Notes under the pieces: generated by a model | Database searches by the model: none | What the model was told of the DNA's origin: nothing | What the model saw: the letters and a program-made list of their open reading frames with translations, nothing else | DNA from: Bryopsis sp. KO-2023 | Taxonomy: Eukaryota > Chlorophyta > Ulvophyceae > Bryopsidales > Bryopsidaceae | Assembly: GCA_030272585.1 (NCBI GenBank) | Contig: BSYQ01000004.1 | Location: 6,758,001-6,822,000 of the forward strand | Length of the DNA stretch: 64,000 bases | Reading direction: 5' to 3' | Position numbers and translations under genes: made by a program | In this document: in pieces, positions 32,601-43,400 of the stretch | Layout of the letters: the number at the start of each line of letters is the position of its first letter | How positions within the stretch are numbered: position 1 is the stretch's first letter

Positions 32601-33599
32601 CAATTGACCAATCTGCAATGTTTTTGGTGGTCCAGCCCTTGGTGAACTCCAGCTTCCTGTTACAAATGACCTTGCTGTCCAGGTAATCGTACAGGTGGGT
32701 GGTGCAGCCCTCCTGGAATCCTCGATCCCATGCCAGGTAGCCGTCAGTTGTCCCACTGTGCCTGAATAAAAAAGCACCAAGAAAGCAGAAAGCTGTTATT
32801 ATGCAATAAATAACAATGGGGAGCATGGGTTTATTCTTATGGCAGGAAGGATTTCCAACCAATGATAATATATATGCAAAAAGGAAATCGGAGGGGACAG
32901 GGGGTACTGATTTTCCTCAGGATGAAACTGACAACGGAGGGTTTATGTGGTGATGGGCAATTTCAATGGAGGTGGCATAGTGGGATGTGTTAGAAGGGTT
33001 TTACAAAAGGAAATGGCACGATGTTCAGCAGCGCAAGAGGTCAGACGTTTTGGAAAAAAAATATAACGCGCGAATCATTATCCAACGAATCATTGAATCA
33101 ACAGCGCCAGCCATTGGTAGGGATTTTTATTCAGCAACGAGTCCATAACACGATTTCTGAAATCACAGTCCACCCCACATGCATGCCGATCCCATGCGAC
33201 GAATTTGCGAACCCACCATTTCCCATAAATCCCCGTTTTGTAGCCCTCCTTTCCCAGAACGTCGGCGAAAGTCTTTTCCTCTAGCCCCATGAAATCGCGG
33301 GTGCCGTGGACGCCCCACACTCCGGTTCTCAAAAAGAATTTCCCAGTCAACAGGCTCGCCCTCGTGGGCGCGCACGTGGGGTGCACGTAGAAATTGTCGA
33401 AGCTGACCGATTCCGCCGCCAGCGCATCCAATCGCGGCGTTTCGACGTCGGTGTTGCCTTGGAAGCCGACATCATTGAACCCCAGATCATCGGCGAGAAA
33501 CACGATGAAGCTGGGTTTGTCGGTTTGCGCGTGGATGGGGGTCACGATCGAAGCGACAGCGAGGGCTGCAACTAGAAGGAGCGCCCGCATCCCATCCAT
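29685..33599 (-). CDS. Secreted type I sulfatase with CBM6-like domain
   Basis: Five exons (33599-33217, 32761-32216, 31849-31605, 31250-31061, 30684-29685) join in phase at every GT-AG intron and give 787 residues. Residues 1-24 are a signal peptide. The sulfatase domain shows the metal-binding DD (37-38), the CAPTR signature at 76-80 whose Cys is oxidised to formylglycine in this family, GKWH near 125, and a DNGA metal-binding motif. It therefore probably hydrolyses sulfate esters, perhaps on extracellular sulfated polysaccharide. After about residue 455 comes a beta-rich segment (FLEYRVNVEKEGKYKVKARR to FGTINLYWFFFE) resembling CBM6-type carbohydrate-binding modules. A tail of about 180 residues is extremely charged (Lys/Arg, then Glu/Lys), unusual for a sulfatase. 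The start is set by the signal peptide. The substrate cannot be read from sequence. Confidence 0.9.
30855..30885 (+). repeat. G-run array in sulfatase intron 4
   Basis: Four G runs of 6, 8, 8 and 6 bases separated by single T. It lies in the last intron of the minus-strand sulfatase gene, so the transcript carries the C-rich strand. Confidence 0.8.
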
Positions 33600-33910
33600 A
33601 TGGATATTTCAAGAGGCGGCGGCGATCGATCGTTCGATAGTTTGCTTTCAGCTTAGCTGGTTGCACTCGAGGCTGCCGGCCCGATTTGAGGCACCGTCGG
33701 GTGGAATCGCCAATGGGACGTCACATCTCTGCTCAGATTGGCGTAATGGGGCTGCTGGAGCCAACTCTCTTTGACTGCTGCAGCAGCTGGGTGTGCTTTT
33801 TTTTACCGTTATCTCGAGAACAGGATGGTTTTACTGATCTTTCGCACTTGATCGTTTGGCCCCCATCTAATCATGCTTCAAGAAATCTGGGTGCCATTTT
33901 TTCCTTTTGA

Positions 33911-34138
33911 ATGTCTCATAATGTCCCTGAAGGTTTCAGGCAGCGCTACAACCAGGGCAAGTTCGCTAACTGGAGGAAAATAGGTACAGATTTCCACGCC
34001 ACGGACATCCTGGCCAGGATGTCCAAGGATGGGGATTTTTGCTGCATCCTGACAGCCCCCGTCACCTCCCTCAACCCAAAACAGAGGATTTATGTGGACC
34101 ACAGTGCATCTTTCCCATGCCATCGAGAGCACGAGTGA
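33911..34138 (+). CDS. Hypothetical 75-residue ORF
   Basis: Open from ATG at 33911 to TGA. The peptide has balanced composition (FRQRYNQGKFANWRKIG near the start) but no recognised domain. The opposite strand is also open here. It may be a 5' part of the LSM12-like gene or spurious. Confidence 0.25.
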   Translation: MSHNVPEGFRQRYNQGKFANWRKIGTDFHATDILARMSKDGDFCCILTAPVTSLNPKQRIYVDHSASFPCHREHE

Positions 34139-34229
34139 ATTTTCGTGGGCAAAATTTCCCACCTTCGCTCATCGATTTGCTTGTTTTGGTAAGTTCTATC
34201 TGTTCCGACCAGCCGCCCTTGGCTTAAGC

Positions 34230-35037
34230 ATGGTAGTCATGAACCGACCGCCGCAACGGAGAGAATTCACTGGGAACGGTGAGGACACAATATGCTGTGT
34301 AAGGTTGGCCATCCCCCCCCCTTGCCTCTTTGTATTAGCTCTGGAAGATTCGACATTTGGTGGCTTAGGCCACGCGAAAAACTGTGTTCTTCTCCCAATT
34401 TTTCTTGCGTAATGTTGGAATGATTTGCGCCGACGCGGGAGGATGATGCGGCGAAATCGTCCCCATGCATGAGCTTCCCTAAGTGCTGGATATGAATACC
34501 TTTCAAGATTACCTTTCATGTTATGCCATGGGCCGAAGGGATGCCATTGCATAAATTTCTTTTGCGTTTCTTTGGGGGGGTTTAGGGCTGTGCTTTTTTG
34601 AAAGCTTGGCCTCCCTTCAGCTCCCAGTTCTAAGGAAAAAATAAATAAATACTTCTCCGTTATTTTCGAGTAAATTCAAGGTCCTTCTGTCCTTTGTTTC
34701 AGGGGCCCCGCCCCAGCAACAGCCTGCCCCATTTCTATACGATTGGGCTGTCGGATGCAGAATTCATCTGACCACCACATTAGACGAGGAGATAAGTGGC
34801 ACCCTCTTTGCATTCGACAAGCTGACAAATTGCTTAACATTGGAGGAGCCAGGGGACGAACCAGGTTACGTTAATTTTCGAGTCTTGAAAGCCACTTTCA
34901 TCAGGGAAGTGGTGTCGGCCAAACCTCCAACCAGACCCCCTGTAACTCGATTGCCCTATGTCGATTTGTCCAAGGCATTTGCACGCGATAGATATTACAG
35001 GGAGTATGCTGAGGATTTCCCTTATTCTGGACCATAG
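34230..35037 (+). CDS. LSM12-like protein, Sm-like domain only
   Basis: Exons 34230-34278 and 34703-35037 join in phase 1 across a strong GT-AG intron (AACG/GTGAGG, TTTCAG), giving 127 residues. After a short Pro/Gln-rich lead the protein has the LSM12 Sm-like region: WAVGCRIHLTTTLDEEISG, LFAFDKLTNCLTLEE, VNFRVLKATFIREV. Then comes LPYVDLSKAFARD, matching the linker that precedes the anticodon-binding-like (AD) domain in plant and animal LSM12. The frame stops there, so the AD half usual in this family (about 190 residues) is missing. A weak donor (GGA/GTATGC) just before the stop would allow further exons, but none was found downstream. LSM12 proteins act in RNA-linked complexes. Confidence 0.72.
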
Positions 35038-36506
35038 GAGGGGGTTCTTAGACTTGGCGACGATGAAAAGATCTTTTCTATGCAATTTCTGACTGTGTGT
35101 TCGACTAGGGGTAGCGGTGTAAGGGGAAAAAGAAAAGATGCTGTGGAATTTGGGTGGTCGGAAAAAATTTTGATTTTAGAAAGGTAGGGCATCTGATTTC
35201 ATCACAGTCCTTAGCGGAGCTGAACAGGCAAGCTTAGATTGACCAAATGTCTTAAGGTCGAATCTTGGTCTGACCAGCATCATTTTTGGGTTTAGGGTTA
35301 GGTTTCATGTGCCGGAAAAGAATGACTTGACCATGAAAACAGTATTTATGAATTCGTGATGGAGTAAGCTTGGTTGCTTGATTGCATTCCACATGTGGGC
35401 AAAGCTGGAAACAATGGCAGGAATCAGGGTCCCCTCAGGAGGGGGGGGGGGGGGAGGCTTCTTTCTTAAAACTTGACTGTTGAGGTGTGTAAGAACATCC
35501 TGCACAAAACGCTGTGCTCGTGTTCAATGGTTGTAGTTCCTGCATTCACTGTATCTTGCAAAATGAATCAATCCATATCAGATTGGGTGTGTGCAAGTGC
35601 ACTCTGATGTGGGATGCTGTCATTTAATTTGGTCGTGGTGTTGTCAGGAATTGTTTCATTGTAAGGAGCCATAATTACCTCATGAGGAAGACAAAGCTTT
35701 GTGCTCCGGACAGTCTTACAGAGAATGCCAATCCTGGCTTGTATTTGTACTGGAAGCACTGGAGATGAACCTTTGATTTCAACTTGCAAAGTTTACCTAC
35801 CCTTACCGTATTATTTCAGTGTGGGCTGCAAATCTATGCCATTTTTTCATATGAAATGGCGTGAAATTCCATAAAATAGTTCACAGAATCAGATCGAACG
35901 AGGATTTTATGGTAATTTTGTTCACCTTGCATTTGTGACATAATCATACCAGGAAAGATTGAAGAACAGCTGCAACTATCATGAATACTCATGTGGGGTC
36001 ACAATTCCTTGCAGAACAATACAAAACAATCGATAGGTCACAGAAAAAAAGATTCAAAAACCCAATTCCATAACTCAAGGAAGAAATGAAAGCATTCCTA
36101 GCTAGGATTCTTACCAATAGATTTTTCCTTAAAACAGAAAAAAAAGAGGCGGTGCATACACATGAAATGAGTGAGTTAAAGGGTGTACAAGTGAGTCATC
36201 AGAAAGGAATCATAATGCCAATTCTAGAAATTCAATGGTGCATCTGAGAACATCTTTTATCATTGAGACCAGCCTAGGAGCTGAACTCACTTAAATCCAA
36301 AGGTTGCAAAGGTTGGAATCTTAAACTAATCCGATCTTTTTCCATCGGGATCTTCTGTGTCCAGGATTTTTGTGCATGTCAGACCCGATTTTTTTTCTTC
36401 GTGGTGGTGGTGTCCAGCACCCAATTCTCACTAGTTCACGAATGCATTCGTGATCTCCATAGCTCAAATAAGAATCCGCCACAACGGCCAGGGGAAAACG
36501 CAGATG
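35038..36506. other. Intergenic region, nothing recognised
   Basis: AT-rich spacer between convergent LSM12-like (plus) and F-box/WD40 (minus) genes, so it holds both 3' flanks. Only short frames. Confidence 0.45.
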
Positions 36507-38087
36507 CTAGCACACACTGAAATCAAACAAAATGAGCGATCCGTACGAGTCCAGCCCCATGAGTTTCGTTTTGTCGAGCGAAAGTGCAAGGGTGAAGAAT
36601 TCTGGCAGAAGGATCCGTAGACACTCCCCCTCATTCACGTTCCAGATTGCCAGCTGACCCACCGCCGTGTTGGTGACTAATTTTTCCCCACACATCGCAA
36701 TCCCGCCAAGAGAGCACACCCCACCCATCGAAAAACCACTGGCTTCGTTCAACACTTTGACACATTCTCCTTTTTCATAGTCCCAAAGCCGTAACGACCG
36801 ATCCCTCGAGGCACTTGCAAGAATTCCATCACTGACAGCAAGCGATTCTATGCTGGATGTATGCCCTTTCAAAACGTTCAGACATTCCCCCGAAAGCAAA
36901 CTCCATACCCGCACCTGAGTATCATCCGATCCACTCAGCAGAATGCTACCCTCACTCACTGAACACATGGAGCTGATGCTATCTTGGTGCCCGTACAACA
37001 CCTTATCCTCCACGAAATCAGAATCACCAGCCCTCCAGAGCTTGATGTAGTGATCCTCCCCCACACTTGCAAGAAATTCCCCCACGGCCTCCAGTGCCCA
37101 CACCGCATCGATCTGCATGCACCTTCTGAACAGCAAAAAGCCTGAGGTCGCATCCCATGCAGATCCAACCCCTTGATCATCCCCACTCACCACCAACCCA
37201 CCAAGGAAACAAACCGAACATATCATCCGACTCTGATTGACCTTGCACACTGCCAGACGATCACCACTAGCCACATCCCAGATGTCCAAAAACCCACGGC
37301 CTCCGATTGCAATAGCATTCCCTTCCCTAGCTACTGCCTGAATTTCTTGTCGGGAGGTTTTGACCACGTGGGGCTGGACATCACGGAACCTCCAAGAATA
37401 CTCCAAATCGACCCTCTCTTTCAGAACACGATCTTGCCTCCAGGATTCCGACCAAGAAGTTGAAACGCAGGAAAACCTGGCGATGAGTTTAGCAGGCAGA
37501 AACGACAAGATGGACGAAATCACATCTCGTGGCAATTCCTGCTGCAAAAAATTAGAATCTTAAACAGAATATCCATGTCGATGAAACAAAAAGTCCACCC
37601 CAAACCCAAACAGTGCTTTTGAAAATAACCACCATCCAGGCCATGATAATAGTGCACTCCGGAAAAGGGCGATTTTTTTGTTTACGATAAAAATTTTCCC
37701 AAATTGGCCAATCCACATCTAAATTTTGCTTCGCATAGGTGGATATTTACCAACATGAGAATAATATTGTCATCAAGGCAGATAGAGGGAATTTCTTTTC
37801 AAGAAATTTGGTTCAATATGTGGCCTGTATGTAAAACCTCCGTACAACAAATCGCAGAAGGCGCCAAATTAATACTGTGCTCATTTAAAAAATAAAAGAT
37901 TTGTTTGTTACTGTTGAACACCTACAGGCACATTCAGACAGGGCATCAGTCGCCTTCAACTAAAATGTGGGAAAGGAGATCTTCTGCAAAAAATGTGTGT
38001 ATGTGGAAAGAAAAGAACAGGCGACCAGCAGTAGTCCACCTGTGATGTTGAAATGCAAGCCTCGCTCGTGCCTTCTGCAGCATCCAT
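36507..38087 (-). CDS. F-box / WD40 repeat protein
   Basis: The main exon 37541-36507 (344 codons plus stop) begins at an acceptor (TTTTTTGCAG) with QELPRDVISSILSFLPAKLI, a clear F-box. A short first exon, ATG at 38087 to about 38040 (MDAAEGTSEACISTSQ), ends in a phase-0 donor and fits; the intron is about 500 bases and the total about 360 residues. Residues 65 onward form six or seven WD40 repeats: GGRGFLDIWDVASG, GHQDSISSMCSV...SGSDDTQVRVWSLLSGEC, GHTSSIESLAVSDGILASASRDRSLRLWDYEKGEC and others. Family knowledge: the F-box docks on SKP1 in an SCF ubiquitin ligase and the WD40 propeller selects the substrate. The first exon is less certain than the second. Confidence 0.87.
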
Positions 38088-40425
38088 TGTTTCCTGCCAT
38101 GTAAAAAATAAACTAAACCGCAAAAAAAATTGACCTGAAAAATGCTAGGTTGCAGGAAATCCTTGATTGGAGATGGACTTGGACCCCCTCCCCATTCGAA
38201 TTTTCAGAATATGACATATCGTGATTCAGTGAACCTGCCTGGGCCTGCAGAATTCTGAAACTTCACCACCAGCTTTTGTTCTGAGGGAAAAATGAACCCG
38301 CTTCCTACTGCAGCGTTTTAACCTGTGCGGTCATGAATTGTAGCAGCAAGACAGCAAAAAGATCGCGCTCGACTTTCGTCGTCCGCTGGCAGCGCTGGCT
38401 TCAGTTCATGTGACGCGGATTGGCGAGATATTTGAATCGATTATTCACCGTCATTGTTTTTCAGAGTCATCAACAGTCCCGAATATCGCTTTTGTTCTTG
38501 CACCATTTTTTTTCTCTCGCCTGTGTGTGTTCCTCCTCAACTTGAAGAAAGTGGGACACAATAATTCAGAATACAAACAAAATTCCCTTGTGTATAACTC
38601 TTGTTGAATTGATTTTTGATGCCCCAAAACAGCGGCTGGGTAAAAAGTATGTTTTCTCAAAATTAATTTTTCGTGACATCGAACTGTGAGTTGGTTGAAA
38701 CTGATAAATGTGCAGCCCACATTTCTCTTATAAATCTGTTTCGACAGGCGTAATGCCACAAATTAACCAATAAGGTGAATCACATGGAAAAACAAAAAAC
38801 CCTCAAAAACGCCCTGAAAAAAAGCAGAGGAAGTCACAATGATTCCCCAATGGATGAAGAGTTTATTCAAAACTGAAAAATAGGCCCCCCACATTTCAAG
38901 GAGCCTGCGATTTCCCCATTTTTCATTTTTAAAACTTCCAGGTGATCCTGGTGATGATCAGATTTACAAGAAAATTCTTCCAATCGCCATCCCTTCACCC
39001 CACATCCAGCATCCCCCCTCCCTGATATTGGCATCGTCATCGCAAAACGCCCCTTATTTCATTCTTTCTTTTTTTTTGTCTTTATATATGTAGATCAGGT
39101 AAATGTATTAGTCGACATCCCCAAAGAAAAGCAAAAAGAAAAACATATATACAAGTATGGTAAAAAAAAAAAGTATTTTTTTTCAAACGCGTACATGTAT
39201 TTTCTTTTTTTCTCTCTCCAGGTAAGTGAATCGAGCCCTTTTTTTCTCTCTTCTGCCTTTTTTTTTTCTTGCTTCAGCCCCCCCCCTCCCTCTCCCTCTC
39301 CAGATGTATGAATATATTTTTATCCCTTTCCTCCTGTTAAAAATTTGCTGTTTGCTCTTTTTTTGGGGAAAATACTTTTTCAAGGGGGGCGGGGAGGGCT
39401 TTCGAAGATGACCATAAGAAAATGCAAAATGAACACAACTTATGTTCAAATTTCTTTTTTTTATATACCATCCAAAAATAACATGCATTTCTTTTCGTTT
39501 GGATAACCTCCCTCACTAATGTTTTTTTCTTTTTTTTTTCTCTTTTTTCCTCTTCTACCTGTACTTAACACAGCTTCCCTAAGATTTTATATCAGAGTGT
39601 CAAAATCTCATGTACGCCCCAAAGTAAAATTGATAGAGCAATTTTCAACCACAAGAAAAAAAATTATATATATGCATGGAATTCTGAGGAGGAAAAATGT
39701 GGATAGGCAATCGAACCAAAAAAAAAAGGTTAGAAAAAAAAACAATGCCGATGCTGATACATCCCTAATGCGAAACGCTTTCTTAAATTTGTGTTTCGCT
39801 TGAATTTGAAATTCTCAATATTCGGCGGGTAAAAAAAATCTAATAATTCATCTTTCTTCAAGATATTTTTTCTTCTTCTTCTTTCTGTCATTTTTGGCCC
39901 CCAAAATGTCCATCCAGAAATTTTGAGAGAAAATAGACAACCCACACCCGCAAAGATCTTTTTTCGAATATTTTTTCCTTGGAATTTCAAATCAAGTCTT
40001 TTTTTCTTTATGCTACGGTTCACAATTAAACCGTTTTCCCCGCTACTTTGTTCAGGTTTTCTCTCCCCATTTGTTTCTTTCCTCTTTTTCTTCTGTTCCT
40101 TTTTCTTGGTCTTTTTTTTTAATATTCCTGATGATCTTGTTTTCTTTTTTTTCTTTTCCCCCCTTTCTGGCGCTTTCAACCGGCAAATCATCCCTTCATC
40201 TTCTTAATTTTTTTCTCCATTTCAAAACCATCTCTCTCTCACACACACAATCTCACTTCGGTAGCACCAGTCTGTCTGACTTTTTCTTTTTTTTCCCCTA
40301 ACCCAATCCCCTAACCCCCTTATATTTACATCTTTTTTGCTGGTGATTCCAGGCATGGGGTGGAAGAAGGAACTCGTGTTTTTTTTTTAAACCTTACTCC
40401 TACACCCAAAACATCGACAGTTTTC
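38088..40425. other. Low-complexity intergenic region
   Basis: About 2.3 kb of poly-T, poly-A and C/T-rich sequence between the F-box gene's upstream side and the 3' end of the coiled-coil gene. Minus-strand frames near 39730-40191 are Lys-rich translations of A-rich sequence and not credible. No gene is supported. Confidence 0.5.
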
Positions 40426-43400
40426 TCACCCCTCCACCCACGAAACCTGGTTCGGATAATCACTGATATCTGCATCCAAATCCTCCGACTTGGTGACCAG
40501 AGCAGCCTCGATTTCGTCTGCCCACCCCTGCAGTTCAACAATTCTCTGGCTGAGTTCCCTGGTCAGCTGTTGGGCATCATCATCCGTGGGGTCGTCCTCC
40601 GTCGGGGAAAGTCTGTTCTTCTCCTGGCGGAGCATCTCGATCTCGCCTTCCAGGTTGTCCAACACGTCTTGGAACGAGATCCTGAATTTTTTTCAGACGA
40701 GGGAAAAAGAAAGCAGTGTAAATAAACAAACGGTGCCTGCTTCCATGTTTCATCACAAAGGATTAAAAAATATTGAAAGACAAAAAAATTTGGCTGAGCC
40801 CCAAATTCAAGCTTCCAACTCCAAATCGGAAAATATGTCGAAAAAAGAGATAACGGAAAGATGAGATCCCTTGAACCCTAGAGATTCAATCTTGGTCTAC
40901 CCAAATTTGTTCATCCATTCATAATTCTTTTTTTGTTTTTGTTATCGCTTCTTGAATTGTAAAATACAAAAAAACATATTCCTTCCAGCGGGATCTGGAA
41001 AAGAGTTAGACACACACTCTAACAAAAATAAACAAATACATAAATAAAAAAGTAAAAAATACAAAAGGGGGAAATATATATTTGCTAAGCTCCAAATAAT
41101 GCGAATAACCACGGTGTTTATCCCCTACCCCCCTTTTCCAAAAAAAATGAACCAAAAAATAAAAAAAGAAAGAAACCTCTTTGGTGGAGACTGACCTCGA
41201 CGCCACGGGATCTTGCTGGGGCTCGCTCTCGTGGCCAGGGTTCCTGTCTTCCGAAATCCTCGGGCTCTCGTCGGTTTCGGTCATAGATATGCCCACGCTG
41301 TCTGTATGGTGGTGCGCCTCGCGGGGAGTGAGGGGGGGCGCTGATCTCAGATTCATGGTGCCTTGCAGCACCGTCTGCCGTTCCTGATGTCGATCCTTGT
41401 CCTCCTCCTCCACCACCACTGTCGCCTTCCCCTCCTGCTGTGGGCCCTCTTCCTCCACCTCCTCCTCTGTCTCGGTCACCGTAACCAGTTCCTCTGGGAT
41501 GTTGCTCAGATCGAGAATCCCCTGCAGAAAAAAGAACCCACATAAACGCACAAATTTGAAGATGTCCAGAAAAAAAAAAGAAGCCGAGAGAGCAAACTAG
41601 AACTACATTTTGCTGCCACAATAAACTCATGTAGTTTGCAATAAGAAACCGACAGGACTGAATTGTCTTCGGAGCATTACTCATTCAAACAGAGACGAAG
41701 AGGAGCAACCATTCCCCCAAAAAACAGAAACTGATATCAAAACCATGGTTTGCATGTTCAAATACTTCATCTGCCCTTCAGGACCAGTTATCACTGTTTT
41801 ACACCCCACCAAGTCGCACCCCGCCCCCCCCCCAAAAAAAAAGAAAAAAAAAGGGAATACAGATGGTCCTTCCTTTTTCCCTCCAAATTTTCACTGACCT
41901 GCTGAGCCTTGGCCCATTCCTTTTACCTGCAGCGATGGAGGCAATTCTCGATGCTGGTGATGATGCCGGCCGCTCACCTCCTCCTCTGCATCGTAACTTC
42001 CATAGATCCCCTCCCTGTCATCCTCCCATTCATCAATCGGGTACTCATTTCCACCTTCGTGCCCGATGGGATTCAAAGTCAGGTCTCCTGCTAACAAGTC
42101 GTGCTGTTGCTTTGGTGAGGGACTGTCATCTGTGTGGTCGTACCCATCATCAACTCGGAGATCACGGAAATCGTTTTTGAGAACAGTCATCTGTGAGCGA
42201 GAGTCCACATTGGAATGTCTGGAGGGGCTGGGCAATGGCTCGTCGAATTCGGCGTGTGCCTGCTGAACGAATGCAGCACATCTTATCCAGTTACATTTTA
42301 TCGCTTCTTTTTTATCGCTAGGTCATTCTTCAGGACATTACTGCTCTTTTTCTTTTTTTTTTGGGGGGGGGGGTGGGTGGGTCTTTTGCATTCAGTTTTG
42401 ATGTTATATATATAAACATGTATTGTATAGGAAGACCCATCAGTTTCTGATTTGGTGGCAGTCAGCAGTCTGTCATTTCAACGAAGATCAAAGGAGTGAG
42501 AAGGGGTTTGGAGGCGAGTTATTGAAATACATTTAATTTAGAAAGTATTTCACAAGGCCAAAAGGCTGAGTGCTTCCCGTTCACGGAAATGTGTTTTAGG
42601 CTGATTTATAAGATATCAATTCGGGCCATTTTGTACCTGAGCAGAAACGACAACATCGCCGGCGTGGGGCGATTCTCGTCCAGAGCGCACAGGGCTTGGT
42701 GGTGGGGGCAGCATTGATGGATTGGAAACCAAACTGACCATATCTTCCCGAATCTTGCACCAAGAAAAAAACAATACCATGCGAACATTCACCAAACAAA
42801 TGAAGTTCTTCTTAAAAAGGAAAACGATTCCAAAACACTGGCTGCAATCATGAATGATACAGAGGAGATCAAAACAAAACGAAAGAACGGAAGGTTTTGC
42901 GAGGGGATCACAATTCATGGCACCCACAGCGATGTGCGTTTCAAAATCGAGCACATTTTTAGATGAATTTTTCTGGGGTACCTTTTTGGCCCAGTATCGG
43001 ATGGAGTCTGGCAGTTGCATTGGGACATCTGCAATATCGTCAATTTGAGAGCCAGACCCCATGATTCGCAGCATGTCCATGTGCAATGCCCGGAAATCGT
43101 CCACCGCCTCTTCTGCCATCACACTCTTCATGCGCTCCTCATCCAAGGTCCTTTTCAGAGAATCGATCTCAGAAACCAGCCTCTTGCGCACATGGCCGAA
43201 CTCCCTGAATTGACTGGCCAGCGACTCTTTGTGCTGCAGAGCCCCCGCCAATTCTTCCTGCAGTTTTTCCAGCTCGACGTAAAACGCATCCTCCCGCCCC
43301 TTGTTCGCGTCGCATTCGTCCTGGAGCTTTTTGTTTTCTGCGGTCAATTCGCGAATTTCGCGACGCAGGTTTCGGAGCTGGTGAGTGTAGATGGTGACCG

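Noticed and set aside
35250-35290. Sequence resembling a tRNA T-arm (GGTCGAATC)
   Set aside because: No acceptor stem or D-arm could be paired around it; no other tRNA-like fold was found by eye.
39730-40191. 153-codon Lys-rich minus-strand frame
   Set aside because: It is a translation of A-rich DNA on the transcribed side (KKKKKTR-type runs) and lies in the 3' flank of the coiled-coil gene.
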